64,000 nt of DNA from Nageia nagi (lineage: Eukaryota; Pinophyta): assembly GCA_050084985.1 (NCBI GenBank), contig JBITNC010000002.1, forward strand, positions 14,384,001 through 14,448,000, written 5' to 3'. Numbering within the stretch: position 1 is the stretch's first letter; the number at the start of each line of letters is the position of its first letter. The translations under genes and the position numbers were made by a program. Below, piece after piece: positions 21,250 through 33,097 of this stretch. The notes below the pieces were generated by a model. That model ran no database searches, was not told the origin of the DNA, and saw only the letters and a program-made list of their open reading frames with translations.

Positions 21250-21376
21250 TGAAGGAGAAACTCCAAAAGCCGAGTATTGTATTAATTTGATCTCTTATAA
21301 ATACTTGCAGACTCACACGCCTAAAACTATTAATAATCACAAATTACTTTAATCCCTAAGGATTAAGTTTCCAACA
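21250..21376 (-). repeat. 5' LTR of element F
   Basis: 127 bp, nearly identical to 19308-19434. On the minus strand it precedes the primer site TGGTATCAAAGC. Confidence 0.9.
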
Positions 21377-21381
21377 ATCTA

Positions 21382-24300
21382 CCCTACTGTATCGTGTATA
21401 TGATTGCTTGAATCAGAGAGCTGGAAGGACCATGGTGGATTTTATATTTAAGATTGTTTATTAATTTTGTTGTTTTTATATTTTAGGACTGAAGTTCATG
21501 TATTCATTGAAAAACAAGAGCTGAACAATCATTTGAATTGTACAGAGTATTTGCAACTTCAAAATTTTCAATTGCAAATAGTATTACATAAATAAAAGTG
21601 AAATTGGTTGATCATAAATGAATGAATTAGTTTTGAAATTTCGTAGATTGATAATGTTATATCTTACCAAATATATTTTAAAATCTTGTTCTTTGTTCTT
21701 TGTTCTTTTCATCTTGTTTATTTGATATTATGTATTGAAAAATATTTTATTGATGTAATTTAAGCAGCTGAAGCATACATTTTCTAACAGTTATATGTCT
21801 TTCAGTTGTTTTCTGATAGGGTTACTTTTTGCTAAATGTTCTATGAGATTTAAATCCTTGATGAAGCAAATATACCTTTGTTATAGACTACACTTTAGCT
21901 TCAAATAAAATACACAATTAACTAGTAATCTATATGGATTCAAATAGAGCTAAACACAATATTAACATCCACATCGCTTCTTCTTAATTGTGATACATTT
22001 TATTGTTTAGGGTTGGTAGACCAATCTGCCTAAAAAAGGGGAGATAATTATTCTCAAGCAAACAAATTCTACCTTGAAAGGAGACCACAAACATTGTATT
22101 AATTTTATCGCTTGATTTTATCTTCAAGTGTTTTTGAACTATCTACCTCATTAATTGAAACGACATTGCATCAACCCTCCATCCTATTAGGTCTAGTAAA
22201 ATGAGCGCTTAAAAATTGTTTAGAAGCCATTATAAATGTTGAACATTCTTCATGATGTAGGTCAAATATTTTTCATTGTAAATGCATATGTTTGAGTAAA
22301 ATGAATGCTGAAAAATTGTTTATAACTCATTATGAATATTGAATATTCTTCATGATGTAGGTCAATTATTTTTTATTGTAAATGCATATGTTCTTGAATT
22401 TAGATGTGCTTAAATAGTATTTTAAGTTATTGTTGTCTTAATTAAATGTGATATTTACATTTAAAGTACGAAGAATTTCACTTTTGTGGCACACAACATG
22501 CATATTATTCCATCTATTTTGAAATAGAAACGTAATATTAATATATATAATTATGAAGCCTCAAAATGTCAAAGTTAAAGCATAATTGGATATGTTTTGA
22601 TGTCTAATATAAAAAGAAAGAATGGGATTTATGTTAAGCTCATTATGCATGCATAGTGGCATATTTAGGTGCCTTTAACACTCAAGGTCTCAACATGAAT
22701 ACATAGTTCTTTCTTAGTACATTAAGGTCTTTCCAACCTTAGCGTGTACATGAAAGTATCAATGTTTTTGTGACAAATGAAGGTTTATAGGATACAAATG
22801 GACAATACTAAATATTTTGTGATAAAGAATGTTGACAAGACATTAGAACATGACACATGAATCATTCATTGTTGAAAAATAAAAATTCATTAAACATGAA
22901 CATTAATGAGGAAAACTACCAATGAAATTAAGGAATTATTAACATCTCTTTACATCTAGATAGGTAAAAATAAGGTGCACATAACACAACACTATAATAT
23001 AAATACATAGGTCCTTTTTGTTATATTAAAGATTAAATATAATATAAATAATAATTTGAGCAATTATTTTCAACTTTAGGGTTTACATTGGATTATTAAT
23101 GCTTTTATCACAAAAAGATTAATAGAACACAAGACATAGGAATATTAATTCTTTTGTAAAATAGAAGGCTTACAAGACACCGTAACATGGCACATTAATC
23201 ACTTATTGCTGAAACTTAGGTATTCATTAGACATCAATACCAATAAAAAATAACACTAATAAAAAGATGAAACCATTGATAAAAGAGAGTTCATTTCCCA
23301 TGTCGATTTAAATATATTATAGTATAATATGTCCATTGAGTAATTACTAGTACAATTAAATGTAGCTAAATGACCTTTCAATAATAAACTCATCCTACCA
23401 CTAAATCCTACAATAATTCAAATTACTAGAAGGGCTTGGATATGCTTATGGTAATCTACCTATTTGAAGAGTTGAAAATATATTCTTGTATTATCATGTT
23501 AATTTAAAGATTATTAAGGCATTAACATCAATTTATGCCAAACATGATCTTTCCTAATTTCATAATTATGAATATTTAATTTCTACGATTTTCACTAGGA
23601 AACAAAAAATTTGAAAATCATGAAAATGATGAGTGAATTTTGAAAATCTTTATACAATCCTCCATAAAATAGTAATATTTAAGCATGTGGTGCTTGGAGC
23701 ATTGGATCTAGAAACAAAGGATAAAACAATTGTTGATATGGTTAACCTAGTGACTCAAATATAAAAAATATAAAATTAGTGAGAAGGCTATTTGGGCAAA
23801 ATAAATGGTTACTCGAATCTAAGGGTTCTTATGGGTTTTGTGGGGGTTAAAGATATTGTTAATAATATCTTCTATTTGGTTTGATATGCTTTCATTTGGA
23901 AATCTATAGGATTGAGAATAATGCCTCAAAGAGTTCATGATTAGATGTGAAGATGCTTCATATCCATAAATATCAAGAGATAGTTTTGGAAGCTACTATG
24001 TATTTCATTATCATCTCCACCTCTATGGTAATAATGATGATGATAATTAGAACAAAAAAATAATAATAATTTTATACTAATATCTATGAGTGACTAAAAA
24101 CATGGTAAATAGGACTATAGAAAAAATATATATAAGAAGAACAAGTGAGTGCCTAAGTAACTCCAATGTGTACGAGTGAGAAGTAGACATGGAGAAAAGT
24201 AGTAGATAATCCTCAAAATATCATGCTCAACAAGCCAAACTCAAGCAATAAAAGTTGGTATATAGAGATTCAACAATCTTCCCCAACATTTGAGAATAGG

Positions 24301-26056
24301 CACCAAAGAGTGGCGATTTTGCAAAGGATAACCAAAAATAAAGTATTCCATATTATATATTGTTGGAAATTTATTGAATTCTAATTTCTAATAGAGAAAT
24401 AATTAACTCAAAAGGAATTTCTAATCTTTAATGAATCTTAGCGAATTAAAAGGTGTTTTCTCAATCACCAAAACAAGACTATACTAATAGTGCCAAAAGA
24501 ATAGTTTGGCAAAATGATGATTTGTATTCAAAGGGTGTTGTGTTATATATGTATGGAAAGGGAAAAAGTATAATTTTCATAAATAAAATGTTCATAAATA
24601 TTGGAGCAAATAAAATATGGTAAAACTCATATGAAAGAGAATTTATTCATGGACAACAATTAAGGAGGACTAGGTAAGAGCATGGTGGAAAATCATTGAT
24701 GGACATGGAAATTTACATACAAAGTATGTAAAGTATTATATGGTTGGAAATATATATGAAAGGAATATATAACACAAAAATAATCATGCAAAATGGAAGG
24801 CTAAAATGAAATTTATAGACCTTAAGAGAAAATTGGTCCAAAATAACGCAGTTTGACACAATAATGATTATCTCATAAACTAGTGCACAAAATTTAAAAC
24901 TAACAAATATCCACTAACCTAAAACACCACAAAAATAGTGAATATAATTTGAATTAGATTCATATATAATATATAACAAGTTATTTCTAATCATGAGACA
25001 CCCATAAAATGAGAAACTCATGCACAGGAATGCAAGGAAACATTGTTGAGCATTTTCTCTTGCTATTGCATGCAAAGAATGAATACAAAATTTCAAAATC
25101 CTCAATGTTGTATAGTGAGGAAAAATTACCTTTTATAATCCTTAATCAAAGAAGTTGTGTGTAAGGGACTATAAATCTAACAATAAGTATGGTGCATGCA
25201 TTAAGTTAATAGAACTTTATGGACATTCATCCTTTACAAGGAAATAAAATCCAATCACAACAAGATCAGATTGAGAGTAAATACTCACTCATCTACAAGC
25301 TTGTAAAAGAAATAAAGTTTGGTACTTAACCAAGTAAGTAAGGTAGATATATTCAAGTTTGTTTTGGAGTTTGAGGAGTGCAAAGTCAAATACACCAATG
25401 AATTTGATGACATAATAAAAATTAAACTATGGGCATTACAATATTTCACCTGATATAGAAGCAATCCTCAAGATATGACTTGGTGTATGTAGGATTGCAT
25501 CAAATTTGAGATGAAGTAATAAAGGATTTTCAATAAATCAAATTTATACGTATCATCCTTCATATTTATTTCTTTGGATCTCAAAGAAGGATAATGCGGA
25601 TACCGTATTTACAATCCTCTAATACCACATATGCCATTCATCTAGCAATATTAGAAGAAATAAAGATAACAACATATAACATAATTCTTAGAGCATAATA
25701 GATTCTCAAATAAGTGACATCAAAAGAAACATATAGTGTAGTATGATGTATGAACAACCATTTATCAAAGATATTTGATAGGTAATGTCAACCTAAACTC
25801 CTATACTTGGAAAGACATATAAGGGAGTGAATGCCGATAATAGCAATAGAATATAATATTTGTAATATCAAGATATTTCTAGGTATAATTATATTAAATG
25901 ATTATGCTTTGAACTGAGCATATAATATAACACTTTGCTAGCACATTAGCCTTGATTCTTGTATTATTGGTAATTATTATTTTAAGATATATAGAATATG
26001 ATTTATTAATTAATAATAAATCATATTTAAGTGTCTATAGCAAGTATCCCAAATTA
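21382..26056. other. AT-rich spacer, no gene recognised
   Basis: 4.7 kb of AT-rich DNA with dense stops in all frames. Apart from the 100-bp duplication near 22200, I see no repeat ends, coding motifs or RNA genes. Short open frames (for example 24914-25105, minus) show nothing recognisable. Confidence 0.5.
22195..22391. repeat. Two-copy tandem duplication, about 100 bp
   Basis: Copies start at about 22195 and 22295, each with AGTAAAATGA near the start, CTTCATGATGTAGGTCAA in the middle and TTTTATTGTAAATGCATATGTT-like ends. They differ at several sites, so the duplication is not recent. Confidence 0.75.
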
Positions 26057-26720
26057 TCAGTAAATCATAAAAACTTCATTCAAGAATGTCTCATCACTTA
26101 TGGTATCAATTGAAAAACCAATTGCTAGTAAGGCCCCAATCATTGAAATAATATCTTTCAAAAAATATGAAACAAAACTAACCCTTCCATTTCTACTTTT
26201 ATCATGTATTCCATGGCAAAGTTGTCCATCTAATGCAACATATTCAAACTTATTGTATGTGATAAATGCAACTTTTGGTACAATTTTGTATACCTTCAAA
26301 ATAAAGTGGCATTGACAACCTCTTTTCTAAATAAAGTACCTCTTTCATTTTGGAGGTGTAGTGTCTCACTTATCCTTATAGCCATACGAACACTAATAAC
26401 TACAAATAACTTAGAAAATTATGCATTGCATAAATTCTAGTTAAACATATTTACTTACATTTCATGTATCATTTACATTGACTTCAACTTCCTTTTCTAA
26501 GAATTTTGGATACTCTTTTTTTATTTACAAAAATATCCAATGTGCATTCAGATTAGATTGATCAACCATCTTAACAAGAATAAAGGTATTGTCTACATTA
26601 AAGTATTTAATACTCTTATAAATTGAATTTCTATCTACCTTAAATCATTATGACAAAAAGGTTATTTTCAATGAATATCTTGGATAGGTAGTTTCAAAAG
26701 TTTCAGCCATTTCCCTATCA
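26057..26720 (-). pseudogene. Unrecognised coding relic
   Basis: Minus-strand reading with protein-like composition over about 220 codons, broken by several stops and probable frame changes. It runs MAETFETTYPRYSLKITF near 26710, then DNTFILVKMVDQSNLNAHW near 26590, then an open 80-residue end at 26057-26299 containing VAFITYNKFEYVALDGQLCH and ends with two stops. I do not recognise the family and see no transposon motif in it. It adjoins the leader fragment left of the C LTR. It may be a host gene fragment, possibly processed, or part of a mobile element. Confidence 0.3.
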
Positions 26721-26844
26721 ACACCATTATGAAAATTCTACCTCAAATTCTAAATATTATGTCTCAACTTAGTTCCCTAAATTGTTAAGAGCATATATAA
26801 AAAATAAAATATTTTTAGTTGGATAACCATAAGCAATGGAGAAG

Positions 26845-26925
26845 CAAAATAAATAAGATAGAGAGAAAGAGGAAGGACCTTCAAGGATGTTGAAAATGAA
26901 CCTCCAAGTAAGCTCAAATACCATT
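26845..26925 (-). repeat. Orphan 5' leader fragment of Copia C type next to the C LTR
   Basis: About 80 bp closely similar to 43185-43263, the segment between the leader and 5' LTR of C, including a decayed primer site (gctcaaatacca for gctctgatacca). It lies on the outer side of the 3' LTR of C, where host flank would be expected. The LTR at 26926-27387 therefore has element interior on both sides, a sign of a former tandem array. Confidence 0.7.
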
Positions 26926-27387
26926 TAATGAAATTAACCCTTTCAGAATTAATCTCTAGTTTACTAAGATCTCAATAAGGCACTTATAATATCAACACCA
27001 TAGCACAATAACACAAGCCAATCTCACAAATAACACAAGATATAAAGTGGTTCCTCCCTCCTTGGGAGTACATCCATGAAATAAGATCTTTTTATTCTCA
27101 AATACCTCTCTTACAAAATCTCTTCTCTCTCCAAACCCTAAACCTCAATTGTTTCATTACAATGAGAGGATGGTACCTCTCTATTTGTAAGAATAAATCC
27201 ATCCTTTAACCTCCCTTTAATCCAAGGGTAAGGTTAAAGGTGTTTCTATATTTAATCCTCTTACTAAATTTATTCCTCTTTCTATTTTATTCCTTTAATG
27301 CTTTAAGGTATCTTAAGATACTTTAAGCATTAAATGAATTTACATTAAAGAGAAATATTACACAATATTACATTACAAATTCTAACA
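26926..27387 (-). repeat. 3' LTR of element C
   Basis: 462 bp, TGTTAG start on the minus strand. The inverted repeat AATGCTTTAAGGTATCT / AGATACTTTAAGCATT lies at 27297-27332. It pairs with 43264-43724, with many differences by eye. The inner end is flanked by ATTAAAGGAAAG, a purine tract. The outer end is followed by a leader fragment instead of host DNA. Confidence 0.85.
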
Positions 27388-27893
27388 CTTTCCTTTAATG
27401 TAATATTGGGATAGAGCATAGAGAAAGAAGAGAGAGAGTAAGAGAGAGAGTTCTCCTCCAAAGAGATACAAGTGGAGATGAGAACTTTTACATCATTGAG
27501 AAATAAGCAAGATCTTAGTTTGAGACTCACTACAATAATATTTTGACAAAATGGTTTACAATATAATAATTAACCATAATTGGTTTCATCGTAAGGTGTA
27601 GTCGATCAACACTTAGTTGACATGTGAGCCTCCATAAGTCAAAGTAAGTAACCTAAATTCTCAAGATGAAACTTGCAAGCTACAATAAGCTCATAAATAA
27701 GATTAGTTAGATGCATCATATAAATATTCACATCAAAATGAACTAGGTAATGCCATCTATAAACTGATCAATGATGCACTATAAGTAATCACAAAGATGC
27801 CAAGCCAATGCTTCTAGTCATTTGTTATATATTAGAAAACATGTGTTGAATAATAACAAAAAGAGCATATGCAAATAGAAATCACTCACATAT
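27388..27893 (-). other. 3' noncoding region of C, part beyond the B insertion
   Basis: Contains the C polypurine tract next to the LTR and sequence shared with the 3' region of A (14100-14560). It is cut at 27893 by element B and continues at 36522. The B target duplication CATAT is at 27889-27893 and 36517-36521. Confidence 0.8.
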
Positions 27894-28385
27894 TGAAATA
27901 ACTAACACTAACAAGATAATCCCTAAATAACCAAGATCACATCAAACCTCTCAATTCACATCTAACTATCACACAAAGAAATCTCACAAAGATAACACAA
28001 GACATAAGTGGTTCCTCCAACTAAAAGTACATCCACTAACTAGATCTTTACTTCAATCACAAATACAACTCTCCTTCTACTCTTTTCTCCTAACCACTAT
28101 CCTATAGCATAACTTTACTCTACAATTGGTGTATAATCACAAAGAGGGAGCCTTCTATTTATAGGCCAAAATCTCTCTTTAGATCACCCTTTTATCCAAT
28201 GTACAAAAGCATGACATGTACATCCTTTTACCCGAGGGGCATGCTCATGACATGGAGTGTAGGATAAGTTACATTATCATATTCACTTAAATACTTAAGG
28301 TATCAAATGATACACTTAAGTATTAGCGAACTTACATAAAAGATTTAATACAAACCTTTACAATAATGCATTATACATTCCAACA
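27894..28385 (-). repeat. 3' LTR of element B
   Basis: 492 bp, TGTTGG...TTTCA on the minus strand. The TATA-like box CCTATAAATAG is at about 28155-28165 (minus) and the inverted repeat around AATACTTAAGGTATCA at 28290-28324. It differs from the 5' copy by scattered substitutions and short indels. Confidence 0.9.
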
Positions 28386-29146
28386 CTCTCCCTTAATGCA
28401 ATATTAGGATAAAATAAATAAGATAGAAGAAGAAAAGAAAGGAAGAGATTTCTTTTCCAAATAGATACAATGGAGATGAGAACTTTTACACATTTATGAA
28501 GTAAGAAAGATCTAATTTGAGACTCACTACTTTGCCAAATACGATCATTAACCACAGCTGATTTCAGTGTACATGAAGCAGTCATCTAATTGGAAGTCAT
28601 GAAAAGTATCCAAGAGCCTGCATACCTAAAAAAGTAACCTGCAAGTCATAAGCAGCTCAAATAACAAGATCAGTTAGATGCAACATATTCATCTCAATAA
28701 AATCACACAAATGCCATCATGAACTGATCAATGGTGCATTATAAGTCATCATGGAGATGCCATGCTAAAACTTAGTCACCTACTATATATAAAACATGTG
28801 TTGATTATCATTACAAAATAAAGCATGCACATACAAGTTCTTCACATATGGATAACTAAACAGTGCCAAAAGATACATAAGATTTTCTCACACATGGATA
28901 ACTAAACTATACTACATTGACCAAAATATAGCATGCATATATGAGTTTCTCACATATGGATAATTGAATAATGCCAAAAGATACATAAGAGTTCCTCACA
29001 CATGGATAACTAAACAATGCTATATTGGCCAATTTGTACAATAAGTTCTTCATGCAGAGGAAACTTACTACAAATGTGTACAATAAAATCAACACTATAC
29101 AGCATAAAATCCTCCTAGAGGTGAAGTTTTCATCATAAAAATGAAT
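28386..29146 (-). other. 3' noncoding region of B with about 80-bp tandem repeats
   Basis: Region between the pol end and the 3' LTR. From about 28830 to 29040 it holds three imperfect units with CACATATGGATAACTAAACA and GCCAAAAGATACATAAGA, spaced unevenly. These correspond to the tandem array after pol in A. The rest aligns with the 3' region of A and C. Confidence 0.7.
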
Positions 29147-32100
29147 TCAAACTTCACTCCCCCTTGAGGGAAACTTCACCAACTTAATAGCATCCCTAAG
29201 CTTACAGAACTAAGCTTTCAAGAGGGGCTTGGTGAATAAATTAGTGGAGTTCAAGGTGGATGGACAATACTCCAGGTGTATGATGCCATCAAGAACCTTC
29301 TCCATGATAAAATGGGTATGGATTTCTACATGCTTTATTCTCTAATAGAACATAAGATTATTAGCTAAATAAATAGCCGATTGATTATTTGAAGAGATTA
29401 AAGATGAGCCACCTTACTTATACCTAATTTCTTTCAGAAGATGCCTTAGCCAAACGGCTTCTTGGGCTACAACAAACATGGCATGGTATTCAACTTCTAT
29501 ATGGAAAGAGAAACAGTAGGCTACTTCTTGGAAGCCCAAGAGATAGTGCTTGAACTAATACTAAACACATACACAAAGGTTGATTTTTTATCATCTCTAT
29601 CTCCCTCATAGCCAAAATATGAGAATCCAAATAGAACAAACGAGTGCAACTTAGAATACTTGAGAGTAAGATCTTTAGTCCTTGCAACATACCTTAAGAT
29701 TTTCTTAACAACATTGAGGTGCTCAACACATGGTTTCTACATGAATTATGCCATCAAATTCATTGCAAAGGTAATATCTAGCCTAGATATATTCAAATGC
29801 AAAAGACTACCAATTAATTTCTTGTAATCTATAGCATCAGCTAACTGAGAGTTGAATCTCAAAGAAATAGTAATTCCAAGAGAGACTAGGATCATAGCAT
29901 ATATATACTCCTCCATTCCAAACTTTTGTAAGATGTTTGATATATACTTAGATTGATTAAGGTAAGTACAATTCTTGTATTGATACACTTGCATTCCAAG
30001 ATAGTAGTGCAAGAGACCAAGATCAATCATTTCAAATGTTACCTTAAGTTTGGATATGCACTTTTGAATGATTTTATGATTATTTCCAATCATCAAAAGA
30101 TCATTCACATAAAGGAGAATCAAGACCACATCTTTTCCTTGATTGAGCACATATGAATTGGAATCAAAAAAATACTTGGAGAATTCAATGTCTACAAAGT
30201 ACCCTAAAATCTTTTTATACCAGACTCTAGGTGCTTGCTTAAGTCCATACGATGACTTCTTTAGCTTACACACAAAGGATTCATTACCTTCTACAATAAA
30301 CCTTTTTGGTCAATTCATGAATATTTTCACATCTAAGTCACCATTGAGAAATGCACTCTTGATGTCAAGTTAAAAAACTTTCCATCTTTAAGCTACAGAA
30401 AGAGCAAAGATAACTCTCACAATAGGCATCTTTACCATGGGAGCAAATGTTCTCTCATAATCTACATTGTATTTCTAAGCAAAACCTTTAGCTACTAACC
30501 TTGCCTTGTATTTCTCAATATCTCCAACTTTGTAGATCCACTTATTAACAATCACATTATTTTCATTGGGATAAGGAATCAAGTCCCAAGTTTTATTTTT
30601 AATAAGCACCTCATACTCCACTTTCATGGCTTCTATCCAGCACTCGTGCTTTGAAGCTTCTTTGAAAGATGAGGGCTCATGCTTCTTGTCAATCTTGGTA
30701 AATAAAGATTTGTTCAAGGTCATGTTCCATGTTACCCTTTGTGTTGGAGAATTTTATTCTTGAGGTGACTTTTCAATGTCAATATCTAACTAGCTAGGTG
30801 TAACTGAAGATTCTTTTAGAACATCAACATCCTCATTAGAAGCAAATTTTTCAAGAATTCCATTGAACTTTACATCCCTTGAAATAAACATAGCTTTGTA
30901 GAATGGAGAGTAGATCTTGTAGCCTCTATGCTGATTGTTATAACTCATAAAGATGTATTTTTTAGCTCTTTTATCTAACTTCTTCCTTTCTTAGAAACAA
31001 TGTAGGAGAATGCTTCACAACCAAACACCCTAAGGTGTGAAATGTTTGGTTTTTTTCTTGACCAAGCCTCAAAAAGAGTTTTACTATAAACAACTTTTAT
31101 AGGACACCTATTCAAAGTGTAAATAGTAGTGCTCATAGCTTCACCCCATCATAATTTAAGAAGATTACCCAATATGCATCTATCCATGTTTGTAATTATT
31201 CTATTTTTCTTTTTGATAACACCATTCTGGTGAGAAATGTAAGGAATCATAAACTACCTCTTGATTCCATACTTAGCATAATAATCATTGAACTCATTAT
31301 TGTTATATTATCCTCTATTATCTGATCTCAACATCTTGATTTTAAGATTAGTTTGATTTTCAACAAAGGCCTTAAAAATCTTAAAGTTCTCAAAGGTTTG
31401 GTCTTTGTGCTCAAGCAGATACCCAAATGTCATCCTACTCAAGTCATGAATGAAGGTTAAGATGTAAGATGCTCCTCCAAGCAACTTAGTCTAAAATGGA
31501 CCCATCAAATCTAAATGCACAAGTTGAAGAGGTTGAGATGCTCTTATTACTTTATCTTTTTTAAACTTTTTTCTATTCATCTTACCAAGAATACACTTCT
31601 CGTAGAGACCAATCGAAGGAGAAATTGAAGGTAAATCTTTCACAAGTTCTTGGTCTTTCATGACATGAATATTCTTGTGGTTAAGATGCCTTAAATGATG
31701 GTGTCAAAGATTGCCTCTAGAACACACACTAGAAGCAAGACACATCTTTGATGGAACTTGATCCATGATGTAGAGGTTATCTTTCATATATCTTTTAACC
31801 AAAGTGGTAAGTCCTTTATTAATGCACTAGGATTGAGAGTTGAACTCAAAATAGTAACCTTTTCTAGCAGCTTGGATTATGAAGAGAAGGTTCATCCTTA
31901 ACTTATGAATATACAAAAAAAATTTAAGAACCCTTTCGTGAATCAACACACTCCCAATTCCTTGAAATTCAAGGGTAGAGTTATCACCTATCACAACTAC
32001 ATCTTTTTTATACTTATAAAAGTTCTCAAACTTTTTCTTTTCAAAGCAAAGATGATTAGTGCAACTAAATTCAACAATCCATTCAGATGAAAAAGAGCAA

Positions 32101-33097
32101 AACATAAAGTAGAGCATTGCAACAAAACCAACATGAATATTCTTCTTTCCTTTGTAGTTCTTCATATTTCCATAGCCTTTATTCATTTCTTCTCTTTTAT
32201 TTTTATAGCAATCAACTTCTTTGTGACCTTGGATGCCACAATAGTTATAATTACCATCAAACTTTTTTTTAATATATGGATTATTTGCTTTACCTTTTTC
32301 CATCTCTTTGCTTGAAGTGGTTATTGTTACCATTGTTCTTGTTGTTGCTATTATTATTCCTATTGTTCCTACTATTGTTGTAGCCACTACCTCTTTTCTC
32401 AAATGTTTTGGAGGAAGAAGGATAAGATTTCTTTTGATGGTTGAACTTTTTCTTGAAAGAATTTTTGGTTGCTCTAAGAGTAATATTATTATCCTTAGGA
32501 GAAGAAATCAACACCTTATTGTTAAGGGTTTCCTCATGCTTCAAAAAGTGCCTTGAAAGGTTGTCAAGGGAGAAACCTTATTCTTCATCATCAAGCCTTA
32601 TTTCCATAACTATCATAAATATTTTAAATTTTGAAAAAAAGCTTTGAAGAATGATGAAGACCATGAACTCATAATTGATCCAATTGCACCTACAAGTAAC
32701 AAGTTAGGTCCTTAGCTCAATGATTTTATTCAAGTAGATAGCCACATTTTTATCTTCCCTTTGATAAGATTGAAGCAAATTTTGGAGAATGGTAAACCTT
32801 TTTGAAAATTTTGAACCAAGGTAGATTTACTTAAGCTTATCCTAAGCTTCTTTTGCTAAGGTTGAAGAGAAAATCATCAGGAGAACATCATCTAAAATTG
32901 CATGGTAAATGATGGAGGTTGCTAATTCATTCTTAGTATTGTAAGCCTCTAGTGCCTTCTCATATGTAGGATGTACAAAGTTCTCATTCACTATTTTTCA
33001 AAGCTTCTTTGCTTGCAATTTAGCTCTCATCCGAGGTTCCCAAATCCTATAGTTGGAACCATCAAGAATGTGTTTGGGTAAAAAGGATTCTCCCATT
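29147..33097 (-). pseudogene. Copia gag-pol polyprotein relic of element B
   Basis: ATG at 33097 (MGESFLPKHILDGSNYRIWE), stop TGA at 29147-29149, about the same length as in A. Gag includes an intact CCHC knuckle CNYCGIQGHKEVDC near 32240, preceded by an Asn-rich run (SRNNRNNNSNNKNNGNNN). The protease has W-I-V-E-F-S-C-T-N-H, so the catalytic DSG triad is lost. The integrase region (31500-30900) is heavily decayed. The RT part 30273-29746 has LLYVNDLLMIG, with the second Asp pair changed from VDD to VND. RNase H is at about 29600-29250. Many stops and shifts exclude function. The family organisation matches A. Confidence 0.88.

Larger units (their letters stand above)
19308..21376 (-). mobile_element. 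Small non-autonomous LTR element F carrying host-gene-like sequence
   Basis: 2069 bp with 127-bp LTRs at 19308-19434 and 21250-21376, flanked by a perfect 5-bp duplication ATCTA (19303-19307, 21377-21381). On the minus strand the primer site TGGTATCAAAGC (21236-21247) follows the 5' LTR, and a purine tract AAAGGAGGGAA (about 19435-19445) precedes the 3' LTR. No gag, protease, RT or integrase is visible, so it must use proteins from another element. LTR size is in the TRIM range, but the 1.8-kb interior is larger than in a classical TRIM and much more GC-rich than the flanks. The interior resembles a plant VOC/glyoxalase-family gene (see 20489-21043). Confidence 0.9.
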
